A DNA stretch of 64,000 nt from Brevibacterium sp. CCUG 69071. Lineage in GTDB: Bacteria; Actinomycetota; Actinomycetes; Actinomycetales; Brevibacteriaceae. Where the stretch lies: assembly GCF_021023135.1 (NCBI RefSeq), contig NZ_PGFV01000001.1:186001-250000 (forward strand), read 5' to 3'. Made by a program: the position numbers and the translations under genes. Below are positions 28,420 to 37,045 of the stretch, piece after piece (within the stretch, counting starts at the first letter, position 1; every line of letters begins with the position of its first letter). The notes beneath the pieces are model-generated. The model was not told the origin of the DNA, searched no databases, and saw nothing but the letters and a program-made list of their open reading frames with translations.

Positions 28420-28534
28420 CTGACGGGCGCGATTATGTCCCTCGATGGGCGGATGAGCGGAACCGAAGAAAAACTTTCGTTCGGTGTGTCCCCTGCCATT
28501 GCTGGGAACCACACCGGTGTAATTAGATTCTTTT

Positions 28535-28665
28535 GTTATTTGGCTAGTCTGACACGCCGAAAATGTGTAACAATTTTGAGATGTTGGGGTTGCCCACCGT
28601 TCTGCCAACGGTGAAGCCGACCTCGAGGCCTGAACTTCCCTGTCTTCCTCGAAAAGGCTGTAACG
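28535..28665 (+). promoter_or_regulatory. Upstream region of the peptidoglycan hydrolase gene with GTAAC motifs
   Basis: GTAAC occurs at 28567-28571 and 28660-28664, and its reverse GTTA at 28535-28538. GTAAC-type repeats are recognised by MtrA in related bacteria, and mtrA lies in this window. A hairpin CACCGTT/AACGGTG (28595-28613) would lie in the leader. The ribosome-binding site is AAAAGG at 28652-28657. I looked for a c-di-AMP (ydaO) riboswitch, common before such genes, and did not find its conserved core. Confidence 0.35.
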
Positions 28666-31482
28666 ATGAAACACATATTGCCCACTGTCGCGGGCTGCGC
28701 AGCTGTCGCACTCGTCGGCACCTTAGCGGTCACGACGCCGACTGCCTTCGCGGCATCCTCGACGCCTGATGTGTCCAAAGAGGCGCTGAGCGTCAGCAAG
28801 GAGGGACTCAACGTCCCCGGCGCACGCGATTCCAGTGATTCCACTGCCACCGCCGCCAACCAGAGCGCGACGAGCAACCTGCCGAACATCTTCAAGTCGC
28901 AGACCGCTCTCGCCTCGACCCAAGTGCCCTCCACCGTCAATGTCAGCGCGGACGCTTCGGCCGCAGCCGGCACGGTCAATCCCGTGTCTGCGAGCCTGTC
29001 CGGCACCGACGACGAGGACGAAGCGGTTCCCTCCGAAGGCTCCGCGCCTGCCGAATCTCCGGCCGGCGAGAGCGAGAAGAAGGACACCGAATCCAAGGAT
29101 TCCGAGGACTCGAAGTCGGATGACTCCGAATCCGGTGATGACGAGTCGAAGGATGAGAAGTCCGACGACTCCGATGACATCTCCGGCTCCGTGCGTCAGA
29201 AGACCGAAGACGGCGTAAATATCGCGCTGATCTCCGATGTGCTCGACGTCCCTTCGAAGAACCCGAGCCTGATCGGCTTCACCTTCTCCGAGTCGAAGTC
29301 CAACATCCGCATCCAGGTCCGTATCAAGCAGGACTCCGGATGGGGAAGCTGGGACACCCTCGACGAGGAGCAGCAGGAGGAAGCCACCAACGAGGGCTCC
29401 GAGCCGATGACGGTCAACAACGCCACCAGCGTCCAGATGCGCATCCTCGGTGACAAGGCGCCCAGCGACGCCGAGCTCGTGCTCGTCGATCCGAAGCGCG
29501 ATGCCGGCGATGCTCAAGCCGTGGCCGAGAACGCCCCCGTCGACCTCAGTCAGCAGACCGCAGGCGACGGCGCTGAGACCGGTGAGACCGAAGAGCAGTC
29601 GACCGGCACCGAGGCGGCAACCGCGGAGAACGTGGATGCCACCGGTGCGGCGACCGTGAGCAGCCAGAACTACGTCCCCGGCTCGGCAGATGTGTCGACC
29701 GTGGCGAAGAGCAAGAAGGTGCCGAAGCCGAAGATCGGTTCGCGCAAGTCCTGGGGTGCGAAGTCCTACAAGGGCAGCCCCGACTACGCGAGCGGAATCA
29801 AGCAGGCCGTCGTCCACCACACCTCGGGCTCCAACAGCTACTCCGCCGAAGACGTGCCCTCGATCATCCGCGGCATCCAGTCCTACCACCAGTCCGGTCG
29901 CGGCTGGTCGGACATCGGATACAACGTCGTCGCCGACAAGTACGGCCGCCTCTGGCAGGCCCGTGCCGGCGACCTCGAGAAGGCCGTGATCGGTGCACAC
30001 GTGCAGGGACACAACACCGGCACCTTCGGCATCTCGGTGCTGGGAACCTACAACAGCTCCGCACCGCCGAAGAAGACCCGCGACGCTGTGGCAGCAGCCA
30101 TAGCCTGGAAGTTCTCGCTCAACGGCATCAGCTCGGCCACGAAGTCGACCCTGGTCGGCCACCGCGACCTGGGCAACACAGACTGCCCCGGCGACGCATT
30201 CTATGCGAAGCTCGGCGAGGTCCGTTCGACCGTCAACTCGATCCTGAAGTCGGGCAACCTGCCCGATGACAAGTCGGATGACGGCAAGGGTGCTGAGAAG
30301 CCCAAGCCGAAGACCGCCATCGAGAAGTACGCCGAGAAGAACAAGCTCGGCAAGGCGACCGGCAAGGAATTCGATGTCAAAGGCATCTCGGGCGCCAAAG
30401 GTCAGAAGTTCGAAAAGGGTGTCGTGTACTGGTCCAAGAAGACCGGTGCCTACCACCTGGCCGGAGCCATCGGCTCCTCGTACAAGGGTGACGTCGTCAC
30501 CCAGTTGGGGCTGCCCACCTCTCAGGAGAAGGGCGGCCTCAAGGGAGGTGGCGCGTACCAGAAGTTCGCCAAGGGAGAGATCCACTGGTCGAAGGCGACG
30601 GGCGCGCACCTCACCACGGGGACGCTGAAGAAGTACTGGTCCGACAAGGGCAAGGAGAAGGGCCACCTCGGCTATCCCAAGTCCAACCCCGTCTACAAGG
30701 ACGGTCGAGGCGAGCAGCTCTTCCAGGGCGCTCGACTCGTCTGGGCCGAAGGCTACGGAACCACCGAGTTCTCGCCCACGGGCAAGATCACCGGCGGAGT
30801 CGTCGACAACAACCCGGGTGGCTCGGACGATTCCGTGACTCCGCCAGGAGACAGCGCCTCGGATGGCGGATCGGCTGCAGACTCCGGGGAAGGTGCTGCA
30901 GACGACAAGAACTCCGATGGTGATGACAAGTCGAAAGACGAAGACAAGTCCAAGGACGACGATAAGTCTAAGGACGACGACAAGTCGAAGGACGAGGACA
31001 AGTCCAAGGACGAGGACAAGTCCAAGGACGAGGACAAGAAGGACGACAAGTCCAAAGACGATAAGTCCAAGGACGATAAGTCCAAAGACGACAAGAAGGA
31101 CAAGCCGAGCAAGGAAGAGAAGATCCAGGCTCAGCGCAACGCCATCGTCAAGGAGGCGAAGTCCCACCTCGGCGTGAAGTACGTCTGGGGCGGCACCTCT
31201 CCGACGAAGGGCTGGGACTGCTCGGGCTACACGCAGTACGTCTACGGCAATAACGGCATCAAGCTGCCCCGCACGACCAGCCAGCAGCGTTATGCGGGCA
31301 AGGAGATCTCGATCAAGGATGCCAAGCCCGGCGACATGATCTGGATCCCCGGTCACATCGGAATCATCTCCGAGACCAAGGGCCAGATGTACGATGCGGG
31401 TTCGACCCGGACGAACACGTCGAAGCGCAGCTACAGCTGGATGCTCAGCCGCGGCGCCAAGGTCATCCGCGTCGTCGGCTGA
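28666..31482 (+). CDS. Secreted peptidoglycan hydrolase: PGRP/amidase-2, LGFP repeats and NlpC/P60
   Basis: 938 residues. A signal peptide ends near residue 29 (TAFAASS). An acidic Ser/Asp region (about 30-180) and a beta-rich domain (about 185-270) come first. A PGRP/amidase-2 domain follows (about 352-525; VVHHTSGSN, DIGYNVV, VGHRDLGNTDCPG), with the His/His/Cys zinc ligands. LGFP repeats (about 545-705) bind the wall, and a Lys/Asp-rich repeat linker (754-813) leads to an NlpC/P60 endopeptidase (about 825-938) with Cys852 (DCSGY) and His897 (GHIGI). Two catalytic domains could cut both the amide at the glycan and the stem peptide. It is monocistronic. Confidence 0.93.
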   Translation: MKHILPTVAGCAAVALVGTLAVTTPTAFAASSTPDVSKEALSVSKEGLNVPGARDSSDSTATAANQSATSNLPNIFKSQTALASTQVPSTVNVSADASAAAGTVNPVSASLSGTDDEDEAVPSEGSAPAESPAGESEKKDTESKDSEDSKSDDSESGDDESKDEKSDDSDDISGSVRQKTEDGVNIALISDVLDVPSKNPSLIGFTFSESKSNIRIQVRIKQDSGWGSWDTLDEEQQEEATNEGSEPMTVNNATSVQMRILGDKAPSDAELVLVDPKRDAGDAQAVAENAPVDLSQQTAGDGAETGETEEQSTGTEAATAENVDATGAATVSSQNYVPGSADVSTVAKSKKVPKPKIGSRKSWGAKSYKGSPDYASGIKQAVVHHTSGSNSYSAEDVPSIIRGIQSYHQSGRGWSDIGYNVVADKYGRLWQARAGDLEKAVIGAHVQGHNTGTFGISVLGTYNSSAPPKKTRDAVAAAIAWKFSLNGISSATKSTLVGHRDLGNTDCPGDAFYAKLGEVRSTVNSILKSGNLPDDKSDDGKGAEKPKPKTAIEKYAEKNKLGKATGKEFDVKGISGAKGQKFEKGVVYWSKKTGAYHLAGAIGSSYKGDVVTQLGLPTSQEKGGLKGGGAYQKFAKGEIHWSKATGAHLTTGTLKKYWSDKGKEKGHLGYPKSNPVYKDGRGEQLFQGARLVWAEGYGTTEFSPTGKITGGVVDNNPGGSDDSVTPPGDSASDGGSAADSGEGAADDKNSDGDDKSKDEDKSKDDDKSKDDDKSKDEDKSKDEDKSKDEDKKDDKSKDDKSKDDKSKDDKKDKPSKEEKIQAQRNAIVKEAKSHLGVKYVWGGTSPTKGWDCSGYTQYVYGNNGIKLPRTTSQQRYAGKEISIKDAKPGDMIWIPGHIGIISETKGQMYDAGSTRTNTSKRSYSWMLSRGAKVIRVVG
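30925..31104 (+). repeat. 18-bp tandem repeats coding a KSKDED linker
   Basis: About ten degenerate copies encode KSKDED/KSKDDD and shorter KSKDD units (residues 754-813). The DNA copies are close but not identical. The highly charged linker probably spans the wall between the LGFP and NlpC/P60 domains. Confidence 0.85.
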
Positions 31483-31549
31483 CACGACAGTCGGCTGAGA
31501 CCAGCCGAACGAGATCAGCAGCACCGGTCTCACTGAGGAAGTCACGCAG

Positions 31550-31591
31550 TGCCCCGAGGGCGGTCCCGCAGCAGGGACTCACCTCGGGGCA
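31550..31591 (+). terminator. Terminator-like hairpin after the hydrolase gene
   Basis: TGCCCCGAGG (31550-31559) and CCTCGGGGCA (31582-31591) form a 10-bp stem; the loop holds a smaller GTCCC/GGGAC helix. It is followed by TTGTCGTGTTT, so some T-richness is present. Confidence 0.65.
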
Positions 31592-31726
31592 TTGTCGTGT
31601 TTCCCCTCGACCTTTCCTCCGGACAACCTCAAGGTCTGCATATCTGTCCAGGTGACAAGCGGTGAACACTCTGTGACTTGGTCTGAACAGTTGGTGAAGA
31701 CGGCACCAGCGGCGCTGCAGACGCGC

Positions 31727-31756
31727 TACCGTTGAACAGCACACGAAATCGTGTGC
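31727..31756 (+). promoter_or_regulatory. Possible manA -10 box and 5' leader hairpin
   Basis: TACCGT (31727-31732) could be a -10 box. The transcript would then begin with the perfect hairpin GCACACG-AAAT-CGTGTGC (31739-31756), 35 bases before the start codon. Confidence 0.35.
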
Positions 31757-31790
31757 CGATCCGTCAAGTCCAACCGAGGGGGTCTGCCCA

Positions 31791-33110
31791 GTGCGCCGAT
31801 TGCAGAACACGGTCAAGAACTTCGACTGGGGCAGCCCGGACGCCATTCCTGCGATTCTGGGAACTGTGCCCGACGGCACTCCCTGCGCGGAACTGTGGTT
31901 GGGCGCGCACCCTCTCAGCCCCTCACGTCTTGATCTCGGTGAGGCACAGGCTCAGTCGGAGAACCGAGCGTACGGCCACGCCGAGGGATCCTCCGGTGCC
32001 GTGAAGACGAAATCCGAGACCGGCAGCCGCCGCGGCCCCAACCTCATCGAATTCCTCGCCGGCGACCCTGAGGGTCTCCTCGGCCACGACTCCGTGCGCG
32101 CCTTCGGTGCGCGCCTGCCGTTCCTGCTCAAGGTGCTTTCGGCGCAGAAGGCCCTGTCGATCCAGGTGCACCCGAATTCCGAACAGGCCGCCGCCGGATT
32201 CGCCCGTGAAGAGTCTGCGGGCCCCGACCTCGATGCGCCGAACCGCAACTACAAGGACCCCTCGGCCAAACCGGAGCTCATCTACGCGCTCACCGACTTC
32301 CACGCACTCACCGGCTTCCGCCCCCGCAAGGCGGTGCGAGCGACCTTCGAGCGGATGCTGTCCCAGCCGCTGACGCCCGGTTCGCTCGATTTCCTCGGAG
32401 AGTTGATCGCGGCGCTGAAGTCGCTGAGCGAGACCAAGGCGCTCTCCCGTGTGGTCGAACTCGTCCTCGGCGATCCCCGTGCGATCGGACTCCTCGACGA
32501 GGTCGCCGAACACGGCATCGATGAGCTGCCCGAAGGCCACATCAGCCGTCTCGGCTCGACGGTCGACCCGGCCCAGACCTTCTGCGAACTCCACGAGGAC
32601 TATCCGGGGGATCCCGGCGTGCTGGTCGGCCTCATGCTCAATCGCGTCCATCTGCAGCCGGGGGAGGCCCTGGCGATGGAGGCGGGCGTGATGCACGCCT
32701 ACCTCTTCGGCACCGGCATCGAGGTCATGGCCTCGAGCGACAACGTCCTCCGCGGCGGGCTGACCGGCAAGCACGTCGACATCCCCGAACTCCGCCGGAT
32801 CGCGAAGTTCACCTCGAGCTCACCGCGGATGGTCGAACCCGACCGTGACGGCGTTTTGGTCGGTTCCACCGAGGACTTCGCCCTGCAGGCACTGCGGTGC
32901 CCGCGTCTGAAGACACTCGAGCGCCGAGGGGCGAGCATCGTGCTGTGCACCTCGGGGACCATCACCCTGACCTCGCTCGGCTCCTCGGTCACGCTCGAGC
33001 GCGGTGAGAGCGTGTTCATCGCCGCCAACGAGCCGACGGTGACCGCCGACGGTCACGGCGACCTGTTCCTGGCCACGACCGGACTGGACCAGGCCCTGGC
33101 CTTCGCCTGA
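31791..33110 (+). CDS. manA: Mannose-6-phosphate isomerase, class I
   Basis: 439 residues. Zinc-site text of type I enzymes: SIQVHPN (Gln and His), KPELIYAL (Glu) and GVMHAYLFGTGIEVMASSDNVLRGGLT (His and active-site Arg). It interconverts fructose-6-phosphate and mannose-6-phosphate, supplying ManB downstream in this window for GDP-mannose and mannosylated envelope polymers. The start is GTG 31791 with a GAGGGGG ribosome-binding site about eight bases before. It is about 30 residues longer than the shortest homologues because of an insert near residues 50-85. Confidence 0.95.
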   Translation: MRRLQNTVKNFDWGSPDAIPAILGTVPDGTPCAELWLGAHPLSPSRLDLGEAQAQSENRAYGHAEGSSGAVKTKSETGSRRGPNLIEFLAGDPEGLLGHDSVRAFGARLPFLLKVLSAQKALSIQVHPNSEQAAAGFAREESAGPDLDAPNRNYKDPSAKPELIYALTDFHALTGFRPRKAVRATFERMLSQPLTPGSLDFLGELIAALKSLSETKALSRVVELVLGDPRAIGLLDEVAEHGIDELPEGHISRLGSTVDPAQTFCELHEDYPGDPGVLVGLMLNRVHLQPGEALAMEAGVMHAYLFGTGIEVMASSDNVLRGGLTGKHVDIPELRRIAKFTSSSPRMVEPDRDGVLVGSTEDFALQALRCPRLKTLERRGASIVLCTSGTITLTSLGSSVTLERGESVFIAANEPTVTADGHGDLFLATTGLDQALAFA

Positions 33111-33285
33111 AGAGAGTCGTCACCGAGGTCGTCGTCACCTCTCCGGCCGGTCCGCCCACCGCGGAGCGATCAGCTCATTTCGTCCGCCCATGTCTCGTGC
33201 GCGGGCCACACCCAGGTACCGTATTGAAGCCGCGGGCCGCACACGGGTTCGCGCGTCCCGTGATGGCCTCGACGGCATGAGAAGA

Positions 33286-33325
33286 CCCGCGGGGCGCCGC
33301 GCAGTGATGCGCAGCGCCCCGCGGG
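33286..33325. terminator. Strong hairpin between convergent manA and CoA-transferase genes
   Basis: CCCGCGGGGCGC (33286-33297) and GCGCCCCGCGGG (33314-33325) give a 12-bp stem; inside, GCGCA and TGCGC (33299-33312) pair again over GTGA. It serves both strands; no T-run. Confidence 0.65.
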
Positions 33326-33334
33326 CGTGTGAAC

Positions 33335-33997
33335 TCAGGCGGCGACGTCGATGGTCGGCACTTCGGAGGGGACGACCACCTCGGCGCCGGTCTTCTCCTT
33401 GACCTCGTCGACGGTGACGCCGGGGGCGAGCTCCACGAGGGTGAAGGAGTCTCCGGTGACGTCGAGGACCGCGATGTCGGTGATGATGCGGCTGACCACG
33501 CGCTCTCCGGTCAGGGGCAGGTCGCAGCTGTTCAGCAGCTTGTGCGAGCCGTCCTTGGCGACGTGGTCCATGATGACGATGACGCGCTTGGCGCCGTGGA
33601 CGAGATCCATCGCCCCGCCCATGCCCTTGACCATCTTGCCGGGGATCATCCAGTTCGCGATGTCGCCGTTCGTGGCGACCTGCATCGCGCCGAGGATCGC
33701 TGCATCGACCTTGCCGCCGCGGATCATGCCGAAGCTCGCGGCCGAATCGAAGTAGGAGGCACCGGGGAGCATCGTGACGATCTCCTTGCCAGCGTTGATG
33801 AGATCGGGGTCGATCTCGTCCTCGGTCGGGTAGGGTCCGACTCCGAGCAGGCCGTTCTCGGACTGGAGCACGAGGTCGACACCTTCGGGCAGGAAGTTCG
33901 GCACCAGGGTGGGCATGCCGATGCCGAGGTTGACGTAGCTGCCGTCTTCGAGCTCCTGGGCAGCGCGAGCGGCCATCTGATTTCTTGTCAATGACAT
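33335..33997 (-). CDS. scoB: 3-oxoacid CoA-transferase subunit B
   Basis: 220 residues, family I CoA-transferase beta subunit. The catalytic glutamate Glu47 is in SENGLLG, and the family text [23 protein letters not shown] and [10 protein letters not shown] is clear. With subunit A it transfers CoA from succinyl-CoA to acetoacetate or a similar 3-oxoacid. Start at ATG 33997 with GGAGAG upstream. It is 12 bases downstream of subunit A in one operon. Whether the acid is acetoacetate or 3-oxoadipate cannot be read directly. Confidence 0.92.
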   Translation of the reverse strand: MSLTRNQMAARAAQELEDGSYVNLGIGMPTLVPNFLPEGVDLVLQSENGLLGVGPYPTEDEIDPDLINAGKEIVTMLPGASYFDSAASFGMIRGGKVDAAILGAMQVATNGDIANWMIPGKMVKGMGGAMDLVHGAKRVIVIMDHVAKDGSHKLLNSCDLPLTGERVVSRIITDIAVLDVTGDSFTLVELAPGVTVDEVKEKTGAEVVVPSEVPTIDVAA

Positions 33998-34009
33998 AAC
34001 TGGCTCTCC

Positions 34010-34789
34010 TCAGGCGTTCGTGGATTCGCGGACGGTGCGCTTCTCGATGGGCTTGTCGGCCACCTGCTCCGCCGTCAGCGGGACGACACGGTGGACGAAG
34101 ATGCCCGGGACGTGGACGTCGTCGGGATCGATCTCACCGGGTTCGACGAGCTTCTCGACCTCAGCGATGGTGATCCGCGCCGACTGCGCCGCGGGAGGGT
34201 TGAAGTTCCTGGCCGAGGAATGGAACACGAGGTTGCCGTGGCGGTCGCCGACGGCGGCGCGGACCAGCGCATAGTCGGGAGCCAGGGACTTCTCGAGGAC
34301 GTATTCCCTCTCTTCACCGAAGGTGTCGAAGACCTTCGTCTCCTTCGCCGGGGATTCCTTGACGACATTGCCGTTTGAGTCGTACTTCCACGGCATGCCG
34401 CCCTCGGCGACCTGGGTGCCCGCACCGGTGATCGTGTAGAAGGCCGGGATTCCGGCGCCGCCGGCCCGCAGCTTCTCCGCCAGCGTTCCCTGCGGGGTCA
34501 GCTCGACCTCGAGCTCACCGGAGAGGTACTGGCGGGCGAATTCCTTGTTCTCACCGACATAGGAGGCGATGATGCGGCGCAGCCGATGATCGGCGAGCAG
34601 GATCCCGAGGCCGCGTCCGTCGACGCCGGCATTGTTCGAGATGACCTCGAGCTCCTTGGCTCCCTGGTCCTGGATCGCTCTGATCAGGAACTCGGGAACT
34701 CCGACCACACCGAATCCGCCCACGGCGATCGATGAACCATCTGCAATATCGGCGACCGCCTCGGCGGGGGTTTCAACTACTTTGTCCAT
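34010..34789 (-). CDS. scoA: 3-oxoacid CoA-transferase subunit A
   Basis: 259 residues, alpha subunit of the family I CoA-transferase. It has GGFGVVGVPEFLIRAI with the glycine-rich CoA-binding turn, SNNAGVDGRGLGILL, and GAGIPAFYTITGAGTQVAEGG. It pairs with the downstream beta subunit. Its ATG (34789) lies inside the end of the TIGR03089 gene, overlapping it by 13 bases, so the three genes form one coupled minus-strand unit. Confidence 0.92.
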   Translation of the reverse strand: MDKVVETPAEAVADIADGSSIAVGGFGVVGVPEFLIRAIQDQGAKELEVISNNAGVDGRGLGILLADHRLRRIIASYVGENKEFARQYLSGELEVELTPQGTLAEKLRAGGAGIPAFYTITGAGTQVAEGGMPWKYDSNGNVVKESPAKETKVFDTFGEEREYVLEKSLAPDYALVRAAVGDRHGNLVFHSSARNFNPPAAQSARITIAEVEKLVEPGEIDPDDVHVPGIFVHRVVPLTAEQVADKPIEKRTVRESTNA

Positions 34790-35475
34790 GCGCCCAGTCT
34801 GCCATGGACGTCTCCGAGCTGATCGGAGAGGTCCGCTATTCGGCCCTCGTCGATGCCTGTGGCCAGGAGGATCTCACCCCCGCCGAGGAGGTGGCGCAGG
34901 AATCGCGGCCACTCGTCCGCACGTGGGGTCGAGTTCGACACCAGCAGGCCCTCCGGCCTGCCCGAGCCGGTGCCGGGATCGGTGGGGTCCCCGGCCCAGT
35001 CGATCGTCCTGCCGTCGACGATGAGGCTGCCGGTGGCCGCCAGGCGACGCGGAGTCTGATCGGGATAGGCGCGGATGGCCGAGTTGACGTCGATGTAGTC
35101 GTCGTCGACGGGCGTGCTCAGGGACAGTGCCGGAGGGTTGTAGACGAAGATCTCCTCGGCATCGGACAGAGACTCATCAGACTCGGTGCCGAAGGGAACG
35201 AGGGCGTGATGGTCCTCCTCGGGCCGATCGCCGAGAACGACGCGGCCCTCGGCGAGGAGAACGCTGAGTATGCCGACGACCTCGCGCCAATGCAGCCCGT
35301 TCGGCGTCGGTACCCAGAGGGTGAAGTCGGGGCCGAGGTCGTAGTCGCCGAAGAGGCCCACGCCCTTGTTCACCCAGTTCGCGACCACCGGGCCGGTGAG
35401 GTCGAGGCTGTCATAGTCGGGTCCGCGCCACAGCAGGACGGGTCCGCCGGTGCGGGAGATGGTGCTCAGGTCCAA
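34777..35475 (-). CDS. TIGR03089 family protein (AMP-ligase-like fragment, unknown function)
   Basis: 232 residues. The pattern VANWVNKGVGLFGDYDLGPDFTLWVPTPNGLHWREVVGILSVLLAEGRVV follows the N-terminal part of AMP-dependent acyl-CoA ligases, but the protein lacks the rest of the ligase (no phosphate-binding P-loop, no catalytic lysine domain). This is the TIGR03089 family of actinobacteria. The start is TTG 35475, the first codon of a frame without any ATG or GTG in the conserved N-terminal region; a weak GGAAG is about ten bases upstream. It overlaps the CoA-transferase by 13 bases. A CoA-related binding role is a guess. Confidence 0.72.
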   Translation of the reverse strand: MDLSTISRTGGPVLLWRGPDYDSLDLTGPVVANWVNKGVGLFGDYDLGPDFTLWVPTPNGLHWREVVGILSVLLAEGRVVLGDRPEEDHHALVPFGTESDESLSDAEEIFVYNPPALSLSTPVDDDYIDVNSAIRAYPDQTPRRLAATGSLIVDGRTIDWAGDPTDPGTGSGRPEGLLVSNSTPRADEWPRFLRHLLGGGEILLATGIDEGRIADLSDQLGDVHGRLGAWTK

Positions 35476-35570
35476 GGTGGGTCTTCTTCCGTGGTGGTCG
35501 GGTCACCGGTCAGCGAAGTTCTCCGGTGCCGGTCAGCGAGAGGTGGTCAGGATGACGGTCGGAGTGCCGG

Positions 35571-36698
35571 TCAGGGAACGATGAGGGTGATATCGAGGGT
35601 GACTCCTCGGGGGAAGGCTCCGAGCTCGCCGTCGACCCACTGGTAGTTCGTCGTGGCGCTGAGGTCTTCGGCGAAGAGTGCTGTGTGGAGGCGTTCGACG
35701 AGCGAACCGAGTCCGACCATCGCCTCCAGCAGCGGGGGACCGCCGGACTGCGCAGTGGCGGGGGAGTCCGACGGGCTCATCGTGATCCGTGAACCCGAGC
35801 CTTCGATGCGCATCCGCCAGGCGGCATGGCCGGGAGTGCGGGACTGGCCGGCCCGGACGACGCGGATCGCCCGCGACACCTTCTCGAGGATGTCGTCGCC
35901 GTTGTCACCGGCGGCGGCCCGACCGGGCAGCTCGGGAACCCCGAGCCCGCGATGGATGGCCTCGACATGGCCGTAGCGGAACCAATCCTCGCCGAGCTCA
36001 CGGGAGAGCGCCTTCGCCCCGTCCCCGCCGTTGTCGAGATATCCGCCGGCACCGCGGACCAGGGCCATCGGCAGACCGCGGGAGGAGCCCTTGACGATGT
36101 CGGCGGCCGAGGCGATCTCATCGGCGATCGCGCGAACGGTCACCGACTGCACCCGGCCGTCGTCATCGGGTCTGCCACGCTGATCGTCGAGCCCGGAGAA
36201 TCCGGACAGGCCGAGAGCGATGTCGGAGACCCCGATCCGCCAGGGGCGGGAGCTGGTGTCGGAGATGATGAGGCCGATGCGCACCGAGAACGAGGCCTCG
36301 ACGCGCTGGCGCAGCACGGCGGCCGAATGATCGCAGTCATGGGGGTGGAGGACGACGGCGCCGCCCGAATTCGACTGATCGAGGCCGGCCGCGGCCTGGA
36401 CCGTGCCGGCCTGGGTCCGCACGATCTGGACCGTGGTGCCCGAGCCGTAGGTCCGCTCTGCGACGAGATGCGTCGACGAGTTCGCCACGAGCTCCTCGAA
36501 CTCGGCACGATCGTCGACGGTGCGCAGCCGACCGTCGGCCTTGGACACGACCTTCGAGGCGATGACGAGGATGTCGCCGTCCTTGAGGTCGATGCGATTG
36601 CGTCGCAGTGAGTTGATGAGGATCGCCGCGAGGTCGCTGCCGGGTTCGATGTCTTCGTCGACCGGGGGAGCGTAGACGGTGAGCAGGCGGTCATTCAT
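35571..36698 (-). CDS. Coenzyme F420-0:L-glutamate ligase-like protein (CofE domain) with extra C-terminus
   Basis: 375 residues. Residues 1-222 match CofE: ASKVVSKADG (47-56), GLDQSN (105-110), SDTSSRPWRIG (146-156) and LPMALVRG (209-216). CofE adds glutamates to F420-0 using GTP. The C-terminal 150 residues are not the FMN nitroreductase domain of mycobacterial FbiB, and I cannot name them. No other F420 gene lies in the window. ATG 36698 has no clear ribosome-binding site, so the start is uncertain. It is 95 bases upstream of the TIGR03089 gene, same strand. Confidence 0.82.
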   Translation of the reverse strand: MNDRLLTVYAPPVDEDIEPGSDLAAILINSLRRNRIDLKDGDILVIASKVVSKADGRLRTVDDRAEFEELVANSSTHLVAERTYGSGTTVQIVRTQAGTVQAAAGLDQSNSGGAVVLHPHDCDHSAAVLRQRVEASFSVRIGLIISDTSSRPWRIGVSDIALGLSGFSGLDDQRGRPDDDGRVQSVTVRAIADEIASAADIVKGSSRGLPMALVRGAGGYLDNGGDGAKALSRELGEDWFRYGHVEAIHRGLGVPELPGRAAAGDNGDDILEKVSRAIRVVRAGQSRTPGHAAWRMRIEGSGSRITMSPSDSPATAQSGGPPLLEAMVGLGSLVERLHTALFAEDLSATTNYQWVDGELGAFPRGVTLDITLIVP

Positions 36699-37045
36699 GG
36701 GCGGCCCGCGGTGATTCGACTCTCATGTCTCCATAATCCCATCGACGGGGAATCTTTTCGAAATTCTTCGGATCTGGTCAGGGAAACACCATAGGTTGTG
36801 GCGGCACTCCAGGGCGGTCGCTATATATGGGGTTACCGGCGCGTGTGTATGTGAAAGTGTGTTCTATTAGCCTGTCCGGCGGTCCTCCAATACTCCATCA
36901 GGGCTTGACGGAGCGGTAATGACACACGTGTAATTTATACCTAAAGGGGAACGCGCCGGGCACGAATCCTCGGATTCGACCGTACACCACGCCGATCTCG
37001 TCGGCAGGGCGTCGGAGCCGCTCAAGCGTGAGAAAGGGGAACACC
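36699..37045. other. 347-bp divergent region between cofE-like gene and whiB
   Basis: It contains an AT-richer island (36740-36940) unlike its surroundings, the whiB promoter (36905-36934), and a long leader with a hairpin CGAATCC/GGATTCG (36963-36978). The word AAAGGGGAAC occurs twice, at 36943-36952 and 37033-37042, the second copy acting as the whiB ribosome-binding site. I see no small protein after the first copy. Confidence 0.6.
36905..36934 (+). promoter_or_regulatory. whiB promoter
   Basis: -35 TTGACG (36905-36910), 18-base spacer, -10 TGTAAT (36929-36934). This is the best sigma-70-like promoter in the window. The palindrome ACACGTGT (36924-36931) overlaps the -10 box. The leader to GTG 37046 is about 105 bases, unlike the leaderless genes nearby. 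Confidence 0.65.

Larger units (their letters stand above)
31483..31790. other. 308-bp intergenic region between the hydrolase gene and manA
   Basis: It contains a nested terminator-like hairpin (31550-31591), a possible manA promoter with a 5' hairpin (31727-31756) and a stretch with repeated GTGAA/GTGAC words (31650-31700) of unknown meaning. Confidence 0.6.

Noticed and set aside
28403-28665. Possible ydaO (c-di-AMP) riboswitch before a cell-wall hydrolase
   Set aside because: The conserved core words were not found; the only structure is a short hairpin at 28595-28613.
28723-31545. 940-codon minus-strand open frame opposite the hydrolase gene
   Set aside because: The plus-strand gene has signal peptide and two catalytic domains; the reverse frame is Leu/Val/Arg low-complexity arising from the Lys/Asp repeats.
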